Below are positions 1 to 9,273 of a DNA stretch of 64,000 nucleotides, one piece after another. The DNA comes from CAZKZZ01 sp964557375 (GTDB lineage Bacteria > Spirochaetota > Spirochaetia > SPDA01 > CAZJBZ01). A model generated the notes under the pieces. The model was given only the letters and a program-made list of their open reading frames with translations. It did no database searches and was not told where the DNA came from. The DNA is taken from positions 7,917 through 71,916 of the forward strand of contig CAZKZZ010000003.1 of NCBI GenBank assembly GCA_964557375.1. Direction: 5' to 3'. Both the position numbers and the translations under genes were made by a program. Position 1 is the stretch's first letter. Every line of letters starts with the position of its first letter.

Positions 1-340
1 TGAAGCGGAACAGGTTCAAACCACCACCGATTAAAAGTCCGATACCGGAAATCCACATGAGCGCACCTCCGAGCCATCCCACAATGGGGAGTGAGGCAAC
101 TGCGGTCAGTGCACCTGCACCCACAGCAATCAATCCAAGACTTCGGTCATCCTTTGATGTCGAGAGGCCTAATCCGACAAGAGCAATAATGCCTCCTACG
201 ATCAGCCCGGGAAGAGAGAACGCGCCCTCCCCCCCTACAGCGATTGCCCGAAGGATAAACAGAACAATTCCGCCACCAAATCCACCTGCGGCTTTCATGC
301 CGTATTTGACCAGCGTGTTACGTGGTACTACATCATTCAT
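1..340 (-). CDS. small multi-pass membrane protein, 3' end outside window
   Basis: An open frame starts at the ATG complementary to 338-340, after a good ribosome binding site (AGGAGA, about 6 bases upstream), and runs off the left edge of the window without a stop. The 113 visible residues are rich in glycine, alanine, isoleucine and leucine. They form about four hydrophobic segments separated by short polar stretches such as STSKDDRS, so this looks like a small integral inner-membrane protein. I do not recognise the family. The plus-strand frame over the same bases is proline and serine rich and is best read as its shadow. Confidence 0.7.
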   Translation of the reverse strand, partial: MNDVVPRNTLVKYGMKAAGGFGGGIVLFILRAIAVGGEGAFSLPGLIVGGIIALVGLGLSTSKDDRSLGLIAVGAGALTAVASLPIVGWLGGALMWISGIGLLIGGGLNLFRF

Positions 341-405
341 ATATTTCTCCTGGCCTTAAAAATACTATGTAAAAAAGCGAAGGTAAAGAAAATCGTAGCT
401 GAAAA

Positions 406-1659
406 TCAATGTTTGAACGAGCGTTGACCGGTGAAAACCATAGCGGCATTGTATTCGTTACACGCCTCGATACTCTCGAAATCACGCAGGGAACCGCCCG
501 GCTGGATAACGGCAGTTACTCCTTCCCGTAACCCCACATCAATGCCGTCACGGAAGGGGAAAAAGGCGTCGGATATCATAACACTTCCCTGCACCCCGCC
601 CCGGACAGTTTCCGTTTTTTCGTTTATCTCCTTCCGTTTTGATTCGGAATCCAATTCCGAAAACGAGCAGTTGTACTGCTGCCAGGCAAGCCGTTCCATA
701 CACTTTCGGTACGCCTTGTCTCTGGCAATTTCTGCTACCCCTACTCTGTCCTGTTCACCTGTTCCGATTCCTACAGTAACGCCGTCTTTCACGTAAATTA
801 CGGAATTGCTGGTAATCCCGCTTTCGACAAGCCAGCCGAAAAGCATATCTTTGAACTCCCTTTCGGTCGGTTCTCTTTTTACGGAGTACTCTTTTCCCTT
901 ATAAGTAACCCGCGCGGGTAGACAATCGGCTTTTGAGCGTGTTTTCGGCACATATGACCACTGAGCGATAATACCTCCGTCGATCAATGATTTGAAATCG
1001 AGGACTGTTTTCCCGATAAAACTCTGGAGTTTCTCAATATTTGCGATTTTCATGATGCGGAGGTTCTTTCTCGAGGCGAGAATGTCAAAAGCCCCCTCTT
1101 CATAGTCCGGTGCGGCAACAACTTCGGTATAACCGGATGCAATCGATTCAGCGGTCTCCTTGTCGATGTTGCGGTTACAGGCAACAGCGCCTCCGAACGC
1201 TGCTATCCGGTCTGCAAGCAGGGCTTTTTCATAGGCATCACTCAAACGGCTGTCGACGGCTGCACCGCAGGGATTATTATGCTTAACAATGACTACGGCA
1301 GGCTCTTCATGGAAGTACCGTAGAATATTGAGGGCGTTATCGATATCGGTTATGTTAGTCTTGCCGGGATGCTTGCCTGACTGCAAGAGCTCGATATCAG
1401 AGACGAGATAATTACCGGGAGTAATGTTTTCAACTTCTCCAAGCAGCAGGTTCCCGTTGAGTAATTTGTAAAAAGCTGCAGGCTGATCGGGGTTTTCACC
1501 ATAGCGGAGCCCTTTTTTTTCTCCGGCTATCGTCCATTCTACCTTTTCGTAGACGAGGGTCTGACGCTTCGCATCATCATAAAAAGATATTTCCATACGC
1601 GGAGGAAATTGGTCTCCGGTCATCTTTCTGTAAGCTGCAGTAAGGTCTTTTGTGTCCAT
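406..1659 (-). CDS. purH: AICAR transformylase (C-terminal half of PurH as a separate gene)
   Basis: This 417-residue protein matches the formyltransferase half of bifunctional PurH, which transfers a formyl group from 10-formyl-THF to AICAR in purine synthesis. The family signatures are present: RYGENPDQ near residue 52, the catalytic pair Lys126-His127 in KHNNPCG, and the C-terminal IQPGGSLRD followed by MVFTGQR. The start is the ATG at 1659, preceded by GGAAGAG and lying 11 bases after the stop of the cyclohydrolase gene, so the two are translated separately from one transcript. Most bacteria encode both activities in one polypeptide of about 510-530 residues. The first 45 residues here, before RYGEN, are longer than the usual linker. 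Confidence 0.9.
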   Translation of the reverse strand: MDTKDLTAAYRKMTGDQFPPRMEISFYDDAKRQTLVYEKVEWTIAGEKKGLRYGENPDQPAAFYKLLNGNLLLGEVENITPGNYLVSDIELLQSGKHPGKTNITDIDNALNILRYFHEEPAVVIVKHNNPCGAAVDSRLSDAYEKALLADRIAAFGGAVACNRNIDKETAESIASGYTEVVAAPDYEEGAFDILASRKNLRIMKIANIEKLQSFIGKTVLDFKSLIDGGIIAQWSYVPKTRSKADCLPARVTYKGKEYSVKREPTEREFKDMLFGWLVESGITSNSVIYVKDGVTVGIGTGEQDRVGVAEIARDKAYRKCMERLAWQQYNCSFSELDSESKRKEINEKTETVRGGVQGSVMISDAFFPFRDGIDVGLREGVTAVIQPGGSLRDFESIEACNEYNAAMVFTGQRSFKH

Positions 1660-1670
1660 TCAACTCTTCC

Positions 1671-2061
1671 TTAAACTCTTTCTTTTGAATAATTGTAAAT
1701 AGTTTCTAGCTGCCCGAGATCTACTCCTGCCAAGTATTCTGCGATCGCNNNNNNNNNNNNNNNNNNNNNNNNNNNNNNNNNNNNNNNNNNNNNNNNNNNN
1801 NNNNNNNNNNNNNNNNNNNNNNNNNNNNNNNNNNNNNNNNNNNNNNNNCATGGTTTGGGGGACGGGATACCTGCCGCCTAAATTCTGGAGTATTTCCTTG
1901 ATTTTGCCGTAGGTCCCGCCTGTGGATAGAATGGTAATTTCCGGATTGCTCTCGATAAGCCCCTTTACGATTATTTCGAGGCTGCTTTTATCGGCCACGC
2001 TAATGAGCGCGGTTTGCACTTTGACGGTATTATCGATCTTTTCTACTCTGTTTAATTTCAT
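1671..2061 (-). CDS. purH: IMP cyclohydrolase (N-terminal half of PurH), interrupted by an assembly gap
   Basis: The start ATG at 2061 follows AGGATAGG. The first 71 residues contain the MGS-like fold start of PurH (ALISVADKS, then ILSTGGTYGKI), which closes the IMP ring. A run of 100 N follows (1749-1848). Directly after the gap, one frame reads AIAEYLAGVDLG and ends in YSKERV and a TAA at 1671-1673; the AIAEYL stretch matches the end of the cyclohydrolase domain. The 71 codons before and 26 codons after the gap (including the stop) are in frame only if the true gap is a multiple of three, so 100 is a placeholder. A complete domain of about 195 residues would need roughly 300 missing bases. 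Confidence 0.8.
1749..1848. other. assembly gap (100 N)
   Basis: There are exactly 100 undetermined bases inside the IMP cyclohydrolase gene. A length of 100 is the usual placeholder for an unknown gap size. The reading frames on the two sides agree only if the real gap is a multiple of three, and the missing part of the protein suggests about 300 bases. Confidence 0.95.
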
Positions 2062-2131
2062 AGGAACCTATCCTACAAAAATTATGATAATTGAACAACA
2101 CCGGATGTTTTGCTTTCCGGGTCGGTTGTGG

Positions 2132-2160
2132 TTGAAAAAAGAATGTCCAAGTGATAGTAT
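2132..2160 (+). promoter_or_regulatory. sigma70-type promoter for the outer-membrane protein gene
   Basis: TTGAAA (2132-2137) and TAGTAT (2155-2160) are separated by 17 bases. Transcription would start near 2167. This places the in-frame ATG at 2151 upstream of the transcript and supports the TTG start at 2205. Confidence 0.5.
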
Positions 2161-2204
2161 TCTACTGGCTTGATAATGAGGTGCAGCCGGTTTGGAGGAC
2201 CAAT

Positions 2205-2849
2205 TTGAAGTATACAAAAACAGCAGTTTTTTTTCTTATTATATGCATAATGTGTTCACCAGTTGTCTTTGGGCAGGAGGAAGAACCGGAAGATCCGCCT
2301 GAGGAAGAAGAGACATATATACCGACCTATGATCTCGGAGACCAACTTTTTTCTATCAGTGCCGGGCTTTTTATTCCTCTGTTTTTCCAAAATCCGTATG
2401 ACGCTGACGAGAAAGATAAAATCAAGAAGACCAACCTCACTTTAGGGGGAATAGGCGGACTGGAATGGGGAGCGTTTCTGGGCAGTAATGTTTCTTTAGG
2501 GTTCCAGCTCGCGGGAATGTTTGCAGTCAGTCCTTTGGAGAGGGTCATCGGGATGATTCCTATAACCGCCAAATTGAGCTATTATTTCCGTTTCTTTCCC
2601 TTTGAACTGCCTATATTTATCGGAGCGGGGGTAAACTTCCTCACCTTCGATGAATATCTCTATTTCGGACCAATTCTGAAGCCGGGGGCGGCATTCTACT
2701 GGAATTTTCATCCTGAATGGTCGATCGGACTTCAAGTCCAATACTGGTGGGTACCCGAGGTTTATACTGAGGAAAGTTTGAGAGAAGATTCCCGCTTCGG
2801 AAACTTCATGGAAATTACGATTTCCGCTCTCTACCACTTTTCCGAATAG
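2205..2849 (+). CDS. exported beta-barrel outer-membrane protein candidate
   Basis: The 214-residue protein begins at a TTG with GGAGG-like sequence (2193-2198) six bases upstream. An upstream ATG at 2151 is in frame but lies inside the predicted promoter. The N-terminus is a signal peptide (KTAVFFLIICIM, then SPVVFG) with likely cleavage before QEEE, followed by a short acidic, proline-rich linker. The rest alternates polar and aromatic residues as in small outer-membrane barrels and ends in the aromatic-rich strand ISALYHFSE. It resembles the OmpW-like small barrels of treponemes in size and layout, but I cannot assign a named family. It lies 9 bases upstream of a lipoprotein gene and is probably cotranscribed with it. 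Confidence 0.75.
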   Translation: MKYTKTAVFFLIICIMCSPVVFGQEEEPEDPPEEEETYIPTYDLGDQLFSISAGLFIPLFFQNPYDADEKDKIKKTNLTLGGIGGLEWGAFLGSNVSLGFQLAGMFAVSPLERVIGMIPITAKLSYYFRFFPFELPIFIGAGVNFLTFDEYLYFGPILKPGAAFYWNFHPEWSIGLQVQYWWVPEVYTEESLREDSRFGNFMEITISALYHFSE

Positions 2850-2858
2850 GACACACGC

Positions 2859-4013
2859 ATGAAAACAATAAAAAAATTAATACTACAATTACTAATAGCA
2901 GCAGTTACCGCATCATTATTCATCAGTTGTAACTTCGGACCAATGGGTATTTTCAAGAGTCTCGAAGTGGAATCACAGCTCGATGACGGTGAGCTTTCGA
3001 ACGACCTATCCGTCGGCTCGCTCGTAAAACAGGACGATACGTACTATATCGGTGCCGGTTTGGTATACAAGCGCGGGACCGGTGATGATACGTGGGAAAC
3101 ATATGAAGCTCCGGCGGAGGATTACATCTGTTTTCAGATGGCTGTTATTGATTCGCGAATTTATGCCGTATTCTACAATACGGACGGCACCGATTTTAGG
3201 CTCTACTACGTCTCCGGTGACGGTTTCAAACGGGAAGACGACCTAAAAGAGAAGAAAGTGATGAATCTTCTTCCGGTAGTCGATGCTTCCGGAGTTACGA
3301 TAGCGCTTTTTACTGCTGTGAGAAGCAGTGACAACGCATACCAACTCTATTACCGAACGGATTCTTCCGGAGATTTCTCTAAATGCGGTATAGAGGGGGC
3401 TTCCGACGATGAAGTGGCTCATATGATAAGTGATGCCGCTTTCTACGATTCTAAAATCTGGATCGTAAGTGGTAATACCGTCTACACCTCAGATAACGGA
3501 GATTCATTTCAGATCGAGAACGACACTCCGGACAGTGACGCGAAATACGAAGGACTCTATTATGCACCGACACTCGATGCCCTCTTCCTGAGTACCATAG
3601 ACGGAAAGGTTTTCGGATATAAAGACGGGAGTTGGGGAAGTGCCGGAAAAATTGACGGTGATGAGACCTACCGGTTCTACGATATGACCGAACTTCCGGT
3701 GGGTAATGACAAGTATCCTGACAGAACTCTGCTCATCGTCGGCTCGAGTAACGGATACTACGAAGCCGTATTTAACGAGCCGCCTGTCGAAAACGACGAT
3801 CTCGATGATATCAACCTTCAGACTCCCGGATTGGACAGCTATTCGACTTCGGAAAATTATTTGAACACAGAGCTCTCTGAAAGTGTAGTAACAAAACTGT
3901 ACACCGATACGGAAGAAAGCAGTGACGACCCGCCTCTTTTTGCCTGTACATTAGTAAACGGTTTGTGGCGAAATGAGAAAGAAGGCGGTGACCGAATTTG
4001 GAACAGAGAATAG
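2859..4013 (+). CDS. spirochaetal lipoprotein, unknown function
   Basis: The 384-residue protein has a basic N-terminus, a hydrophobic core and the lipobox-like SLFISC with Cys24 as the likely lipidated residue. After a linker, several repeated stretches resemble sensor or propeller blades: DDTYYIGAGLVYKR, DSKIWIVSGNTVYTSDNG, and YDMTELPVG followed by a hydrophobic strand and NGYYEA. A beta-propeller-like fold on the periplasmic or outer surface is a reasonable guess. It follows the barrel gene closely and its stop is 4 bases from the convergent large repeat gene. I do not recognise a family. Confidence 0.75.
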   Translation: MKTIKKLILQLLIAAVTASLFISCNFGPMGIFKSLEVESQLDDGELSNDLSVGSLVKQDDTYYIGAGLVYKRGTGDDTWETYEAPAEDYICFQMAVIDSRIYAVFYNTDGTDFRLYYVSGDGFKREDDLKEKKVMNLLPVVDASGVTIALFTAVRSSDNAYQLYYRTDSSGDFSKCGIEGASDDEVAHMISDAAFYDSKIWIVSGNTVYTSDNGDSFQIENDTPDSDAKYEGLYYAPTLDALFLSTIDGKVFGYKDGSWGSAGKIDGDETYRFYDMTELPVGNDKYPDRTLLIVGSSNGYYEAVFNEPPVENDDLDDINLQTPGLDSYSTSENYLNTELSESVVTKLYTDTEESSDDPPLFACTLVNGLWRNEKEGGDRIWNRE

Positions 4014-4017
4014 CTGC

Positions 4018-7000
4018 TTACCTTGAATAATACTCGTCGCTTCCTATATCAGTTGCGGGGGGGACCCCATGGTCAGGATTGGGCCTTCGCTCTCCGTCCC
4101 GATCAAAAAGTGGCCCGTTTAGAGAAGCAGGATCGATTCCGGCATCCACGCATTGTGAACTCTCTTTGAGATGGAATGACCCGATCTTCGTTTCTCGAAA
4201 GGTTTTATAGAACGGTTCTGCGATGTTACCAGAAATCGGTCCTGAAAGCGGTTCTCCGTCAAACAGGTTGAATCCGGCCAAATCAGTAAACTCGGTTTCG
4301 TTTATCCGAGCGTATGTATTCCAGCCGCCGAAATTATTAGCGAGGATGTGTGACGGCAGCTCACCGTTAATGATCAGAGCAGCTGTTTTTCTCCCGTTAC
4401 GATTGTTCCCTCGCTTACAAAAAATGTTGTTGACGATTTTTGTGTCCGGACTGTTTTGAATTAGAAACCCGATTTCGACGTTATCACTTTCTTCGATAAC
4501 GGCACTATTGTGAATGAAGTCTATGTTCCCCCCCGTAATTTCGACTCCGATCAAGTCATTGGTGTGATATCCTAGAAAATGATTATTGAAAAACACACCG
4601 CTGCTATTGTAGAGTTTGAGGAAGTATGAGAACTCTTCACAGTAATTGGTCACAAAAGTGCATTCTTGTACATCGACGTTTGTATCTTTCACATATAGCC
4701 CGGTAGCTCCGCGTTTGCCTAGAGCGTAAATTTCTGTATTGGTTAGTTTGATCTCGTTCCCCTCGCCCTGAATGCAGAACGTCACCCTGCTCTCTTCGTT
4801 CCCGGTAAACTCAGTGTTCTCGATCGATAGTTCAGTATCTAGTGCGTTGATTCCGGCTGAACGAACGGCACTCACTCCCGTCTCTATTATACTTTTTGTT
4901 ATGGACACCCTGCTGTTTACGGCGTCTATTCCGTAAATCCGGTTCCCGCTTCCGGGGAACAACGAACATTCAGTAATTACTGCTTCGGGGACCCGGTCAA
5001 TAAAGATGAGTGATATATCATCGATGCTGTTCTTGAATGAGATCGTGGATTTTTTCATGGTAAAAGAGCTGCCTTTTACCGAAATTACCCGGGGAACAGC
5101 GACAGTATCGAAACGGAACCGGCAATCGTTTATACGCAGTGCTCCATTTTCCTGGTGTATGGGGGGATAAGGGTACGAAGATGAAGGGAGCAATGTTATC
5201 TCGGTAAGTACCAGCTCTCCCGATTGTTGATTGATAAAATAGTGCGATATATCATCCGGGTCCGCTAAACCGACATCACTAATATTCGCCTCCTTAGCAG
5301 CAACTGTGATAAGGGGTGAGTCGGGTGGAAAATAGTTACCGGGTTTGATTATTGTTGTTGCTTTATCGGTCTTTTGCCAGTTTTTCGGATCAAACCCGCC
5401 CTGGATCGTCACATCGAAATCGAGCTGCAGGGGAGTATCGATAGAGAACTCTTCTCCGGCAAGGAAAATGGTCTTTCTACTCGTTGACTGGACTTCTTTT
5501 ACAGCTTTCTCTACTGTTTTGAACGGTCTCTTTCTGCTTCCGTCAAAATAATCACTTCCGTATTCTTCACTTACATAGAGCACTTCCCGGTCTATATAAA
5601 AGGGAATTGTTGGTGTGAGCGGACTCCTGTTTCCGGCTTTATCCTCGGCGTAAGCCGATATGGAATATGAACTGTACGTACCGGGTTCGGCAGTAATCTC
5701 GATAGGTTCTGTATATTTTCTGTAATCTGATTGTACCGATTGCTCACTACCGGCCGCGTGTTTTTGGAGACGATAAAAGACCGTACCCTCTTCTGCATTT
5801 ATGGTAATGGTACAGGTTTTTTGATAGTATTCGTTCGGTTCGACCCCGGCGATTTGCGGTTTGGGCGGCGGGTCTTTATCGATGCTGAATTGCACTGATT
5901 GTTCATTCTCGCCTATTTCATCCTCATCATCTTCGTACACTCTCGTACGAAGAGAGTACTCCGCTAATTCCCCCTGTGCCGCCTTAAAAACATATTCCCG
6001 AGGCAGAATAGGAGAAAAACGAGTGACCGGTGACGGTTCTCTGCCCCCCGAAGCAACTTCGAACCGGACGATGCCGGTGGAAACCTCGGTTTGTATTGTG
6101 ACATCGTCATTGTATCTTTTCCGGTCCTGCAGGCCCGCTATATAGTTTCCGCTCGGTATATCCGCTGCACGGTAATTCCTCGTTTCAATACGACTTTTAT
6201 TGCCGGCTTGATCTTGGATATAGTACTCGATGCTGAACTTATCGTCCGTGACATCTATTTGAAGCGGTTTGGTGTATTGTTTGAAAGAAGAGACATCGAT
6301 ACGCGATTGGGTCCGGATACGGTAGTAAACGGAATGGTCAGATACCAAATTCCAGGAAAGAATAGCGTTGTTTCTGTTATCAAGGATGGTTACGTCCGGT
6401 TCCGGCGGATAATCGGGAGATTTACGGTCGATGGTAAAGCGAAAGACAGCAGGATTCTGTGATTGGTTGCCCGCTCGATCGACAGAGAGTGCATATACGT
6501 AGTAGGTAATTTCTTCGTTTGCAGATCCGCTGAGCGTAAAAGGACCTTGATACACTGTTTGTGCCGCTTCGGTGGCTTCTGTTGATCCGGTCAATTCGGT
6601 CGATTCGCCTCCCTGAATGGGAAAATTCAAAGTTTCTTCGAAAACCGAATAAAAAATTGTGTTTCCTTCACTCGAAAGAACTACTTCAAACGGTTTGAGC
6701 TTTATCCCCTCTTCGATGTCCTCGTCTAGTGCGGGAGGGGGCGGAGGCAATCGATCGATTGTAAAATGATATATTTCGGGATTGAGGGTCTTATTTCCAG
6801 CTTTATCGACCCTTCCGAATCGAAGGAAAAACGTTTGTTCACGGTTATACGATGTATCGAAAAATAGATTTTTACTGTATAACTTTCCTGAATCACTAAA
6901 AGGATCTGCTAAATCATCTTCTTTAGAAGCTACGGTATAAAAGATCGTATCAGTGCTATCAGGATTATCTATGGAAACGGAAACTTTCCTGTTATACACA

Positions 7001-9273
7001 CCTCCGTTCTCGAACCCGGTCGGCCGGGGAGGTTCGGGTGGGTCTAGATCGATCGTAAAAGTGTATTCTTTTGTCTCTCCTGCCCGGTTTCGTTCATAAT
7101 AAACCGGTTTGAGTTTTAGGCGTACAACTGTCTCCTCACCTTCGACTCCGGGAAAGGTCAGGCTCTCCTCTATCCGTGGCGAAGAAAAATCGGGTTCCGG
7201 GGGCTCGCTTCCGTCGGTGGTAGCTGTATACACGACGGCAAGTTTAGGCTCGACCGACTCTAATCGTATCGTTACTTGTTCTGAATTGTATAAACCGTTG
7301 TTTTCTATCCCTCGTATTACAGGGAGAGACGGTTCACGTCTGTCAATCGAAAAGGTATGAGGTCCGGACAGTGCACTTCGGTTACCGTTTTCATCCACAG
7401 CAAAGGCATTGAGCTGGTAGACCGTAAGCTTATCCTGTATACCGAACAAAAAAATTGGCCGCGTGTATGTTTCACTGGTCCTGTCAGGGACTTCCGGAAG
7501 CGTATTATTCTCTGACAACGTATAATAGATCGTTCCCCCGCTGCGCATTCTCAGAATTCCGGAGTCGAACTCAACTGTCGGCGGAGGAGGCGGATGTGTG
7601 TCCACTGTAACTGTTTTGATTTCAGTTGATTCTGAGATGTTCCCCGCGGCATCGAGAGCGGCAAATCGAAAGGTAAACCTGCGCTCCATGCCTTGAGGGA
7701 GAGAAAGGGTTATTCGGTCCGGGCATCGAGGAGAAGCTGATGTAGGGACAGCGGGCTCTTCTTCACCAAAAGCAAGTTCATAAATAATGGATGCGTCTTC
7801 CGAACTGTTGGTAACGATCTCTGCTCCTGAAACAGATACGAGTGGCACCTCCGGCGGTTCGACATCGTAGTCGATAAGGCGGGTCACCTGATTACTCACA
7901 GCACCTGTCGGTGTATATGCACGTGCCCGCAGCGTGATAGTGCCCGTTTTCGAGGTGTCGGGGAGAGTGAGTTGGAACGGTTTTTCATATCGAAGAGACG
8001 ATCTATCCGGTGTAGTCCCATCGGTTGTGTAGTAGATGTCGGTCTCCGCGGAACCCCGAATAACAACTGTTGCTTTCGAACGCAGCGGCGGCGGTTTAGA
8101 GAGAACTATCTCGGGATCAACAGGGATTCTCTCGTCAAAGATCGCAAAATAGCGGTATTCGCTGGTTTTTAACGCGTTTCCCGCCTCGGCGGTAAACCGG
8201 ACCGTGTAATATTTTAACCCGCCGCGCAAGGGGTACAGCGTAAACGGCCCTGAATAGACGGAATCGTGGATATTCACGGCTTTCTCACCGACGATGTAGC
8301 GGACCTGCCCTGCTCTCGAATCTTCGTTGCGTAATGTGACTGTATGCGGTTCAGTATACGTACCGTTTCTCAAAGAAGTGGTAATAAAAGCCTGCGGTGT
8401 TACGGTAAAAGTAATCTCTTCTGCAGTTATGGAGTTTGAACCTGTTTTTTTACCGGCAACACGAAGTGTTACATCTCCCGTAGCGTCTAGCTCAACCGGT
8501 TTGGTGTATCCGGTTCCTCTTACTGCAGGATCTCCTCCCCCGATTGTATAACGAATCCACTCATATCCCTTGTGCCGTATGAATAGGAGTTGGCGATTGG
8601 CAAAATTACCTTCGACAGGTGATAGTATTTCAAAGAAGGAATCACTCGCAGTACCGTGTGCCGGCTGTTTTAATACATAATCCCAGGATTTTATGCTGCT
8701 CCTGTTACCGTACTCATTTATCGAGTATGCGAACAGAGTTGTCTTCTTCGAGCTGTCTCTGTTGTCCGGCAACGATATAGGCAAGCCGTTCCACTCTAAG
8801 CCTTCTTTTGTTGGGGGAGAATCAAAACTATAGATAATCGTCTCACCAGGCTGTTTTTTGAAGGTTATCTCGAACTGTTCGTGGAACACTCCCGGCGGGG
8901 GTGTAACTTCGGGCGGATCAGGAAAGGATTTTGCAATAATAAAGGTATATTTTTTTTCATCAACGACGACCCCGTTTTTTTCAGCGAATACGGTAAGATC
9001 GTAAGTACGGTTTTCACCGGGAAGAGCACTCAGCTGAAGCGGAACGGTATAAGGGACTTTATTTTGTGATCTGCTCTGTGAAAATAGATACTGTATGTCG
9101 ATGGAACCGTCGACCGGGGTAATTGATACCAGCTGGTCTGAAGAGTAATTACCCGAAGAGTGTGAAATGGAAAAATAGACCTCCTCTTCAGCAGATGCAG
9201 TGCATACGAGGAGGAAGGCCAAGAAAAAAGAGAAGATACCAATTCTTTCCGCTACACGGTTATTCCCTATCAT
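4018..9273 (-). CDS. giant exported protein: tandem CHB_HEX_C-like repeats plus C-terminal parallel beta-helix
   Basis: This protein has 1751 residues. A signal peptide ends near VCTASA. Roughly a dozen repeats of about 90-110 residues follow, to about residue 1225. Each contains short motifs such as IYYTTDGTTPDRSS with YEKPF, AYSINEYGNRS, or DKAGNKT, and the repeats are joined by proline-rich linkers such as DTHPPPPPTV and DLDPPEPPRP. This pattern matches the immunoglobulin-like chitobiase/hexosaminidase C-terminal (CHB_HEX_C) repeat. From about residue 1230 (VSEEYGSDYFDGS) the protein changes to a DUF1565-like right-handed beta-helix with repeated short strands, ending in DIGSDEYYSR. It is probably a surface or periplasmic stalk with a binding head; no catalytic site is evident. 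Its start overlaps the upstream phosphoribosyltransferase gene by 14 bases. Confidence 0.8.
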   Translation of the reverse strand: MIGNNRVAERIGIFSFFLAFLLVCTASAEEEVYFSISHSSGNYSSDQLVSITPVDGSIDIQYLFSQSRSQNKVPYTVPLQLSALPGENRTYDLTVFAEKNGVVVDEKKYTFIIAKSFPDPPEVTPPPGVFHEQFEITFKKQPGETIIYSFDSPPTKEGLEWNGLPISLPDNRDSSKKTTLFAYSINEYGNRSSIKSWDYVLKQPAHGTASDSFFEILSPVEGNFANRQLLFIRHKGYEWIRYTIGGGDPAVRGTGYTKPVELDATGDVTLRVAGKKTGSNSITAEEITFTVTPQAFITTSLRNGTYTEPHTVTLRNEDSRAGQVRYIVGEKAVNIHDSVYSGPFTLYPLRGGLKYYTVRFTAEAGNALKTSEYRYFAIFDERIPVDPEIVLSKPPPLRSKATVVIRGSAETDIYYTTDGTTPDRSSLRYEKPFQLTLPDTSKTGTITLRARAYTPTGAVSNQVTRLIDYDVEPPEVPLVSVSGAEIVTNSSEDASIIYELAFGEEEPAVPTSASPRCPDRITLSLPQGMERRFTFRFAALDAAGNISESTEIKTVTVDTHPPPPPTVEFDSGILRMRSGGTIYYTLSENNTLPEVPDRTSETYTRPIFLFGIQDKLTVYQLNAFAVDENGNRSALSGPHTFSIDRREPSLPVIRGIENNGLYNSEQVTIRLESVEPKLAVVYTATTDGSEPPEPDFSSPRIEESLTFPGVEGEETVVRLKLKPVYYERNRAGETKEYTFTIDLDPPEPPRPTGFENGGVYNRKVSVSIDNPDSTDTIFYTVASKEDDLADPFSDSGKLYSKNLFFDTSYNREQTFFLRFGRVDKAGNKTLNPEIYHFTIDRLPPPPPALDEDIEEGIKLKPFEVVLSSEGNTIFYSVFEETLNFPIQGGESTELTGSTEATEAAQTVYQGPFTLSGSANEEITYYVYALSVDRAGNQSQNPAVFRFTIDRKSPDYPPEPDVTILDNRNNAILSWNLVSDHSVYYRIRTQSRIDVSSFKQYTKPLQIDVTDDKFSIEYYIQDQAGNKSRIETRNYRAADIPSGNYIAGLQDRKRYNDDVTIQTEVSTGIVRFEVASGGREPSPVTRFSPILPREYVFKAAQGELAEYSLRTRVYEDDEDEIGENEQSVQFSIDKDPPPKPQIAGVEPNEYYQKTCTITINAEEGTVFYRLQKHAAGSEQSVQSDYRKYTEPIEITAEPGTYSSYSISAYAEDKAGNRSPLTPTIPFYIDREVLYVSEEYGSDYFDGSRKRPFKTVEKAVKEVQSTSRKTIFLAGEEFSIDTPLQLDFDVTIQGGFDPKNWQKTDKATTIIKPGNYFPPDSPLITVAAKEANISDVGLADPDDISHYFINQQSGELVLTEITLLPSSSYPYPPIHQENGALRINDCRFRFDTVAVPRVISVKGSSFTMKKSTISFKNSIDDISLIFIDRVPEAVITECSLFPGSGNRIYGIDAVNSRVSITKSIIETGVSAVRSAGINALDTELSIENTEFTGNEESRVTFCIQGEGNEIKLTNTEIYALGKRGATGLYVKDTNVDVQECTFVTNYCEEFSYFLKLYNSSGVFFNNHFLGYHTNDLIGVEITGGNIDFIHNSAVIEESDNVEIGFLIQNSPDTKIVNNIFCKRGNNRNGRKTAALIINGELPSHILANNFGGWNTYARINETEFTDLAGFNLFDGEPLSGPISGNIAEPFYKTFRETKIGSFHLKESSQCVDAGIDPASLNGPLFDRDGERRPNPDHGVPPATDIGSDEYYSR

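Noticed and set aside
57..359. 100-residue plus-strand frame
   Set aside because: Rich in Pro, Ser and Ala. It lies opposite the membrane protein that has a good ribosome binding site, so it is a shadow.
1671..1748. The frame reading DRRILGRS after the gap
   Set aside because: Frame depends on the 100-N placeholder. The frame ending in YSKERV matches the family and a clean stop-start junction instead.
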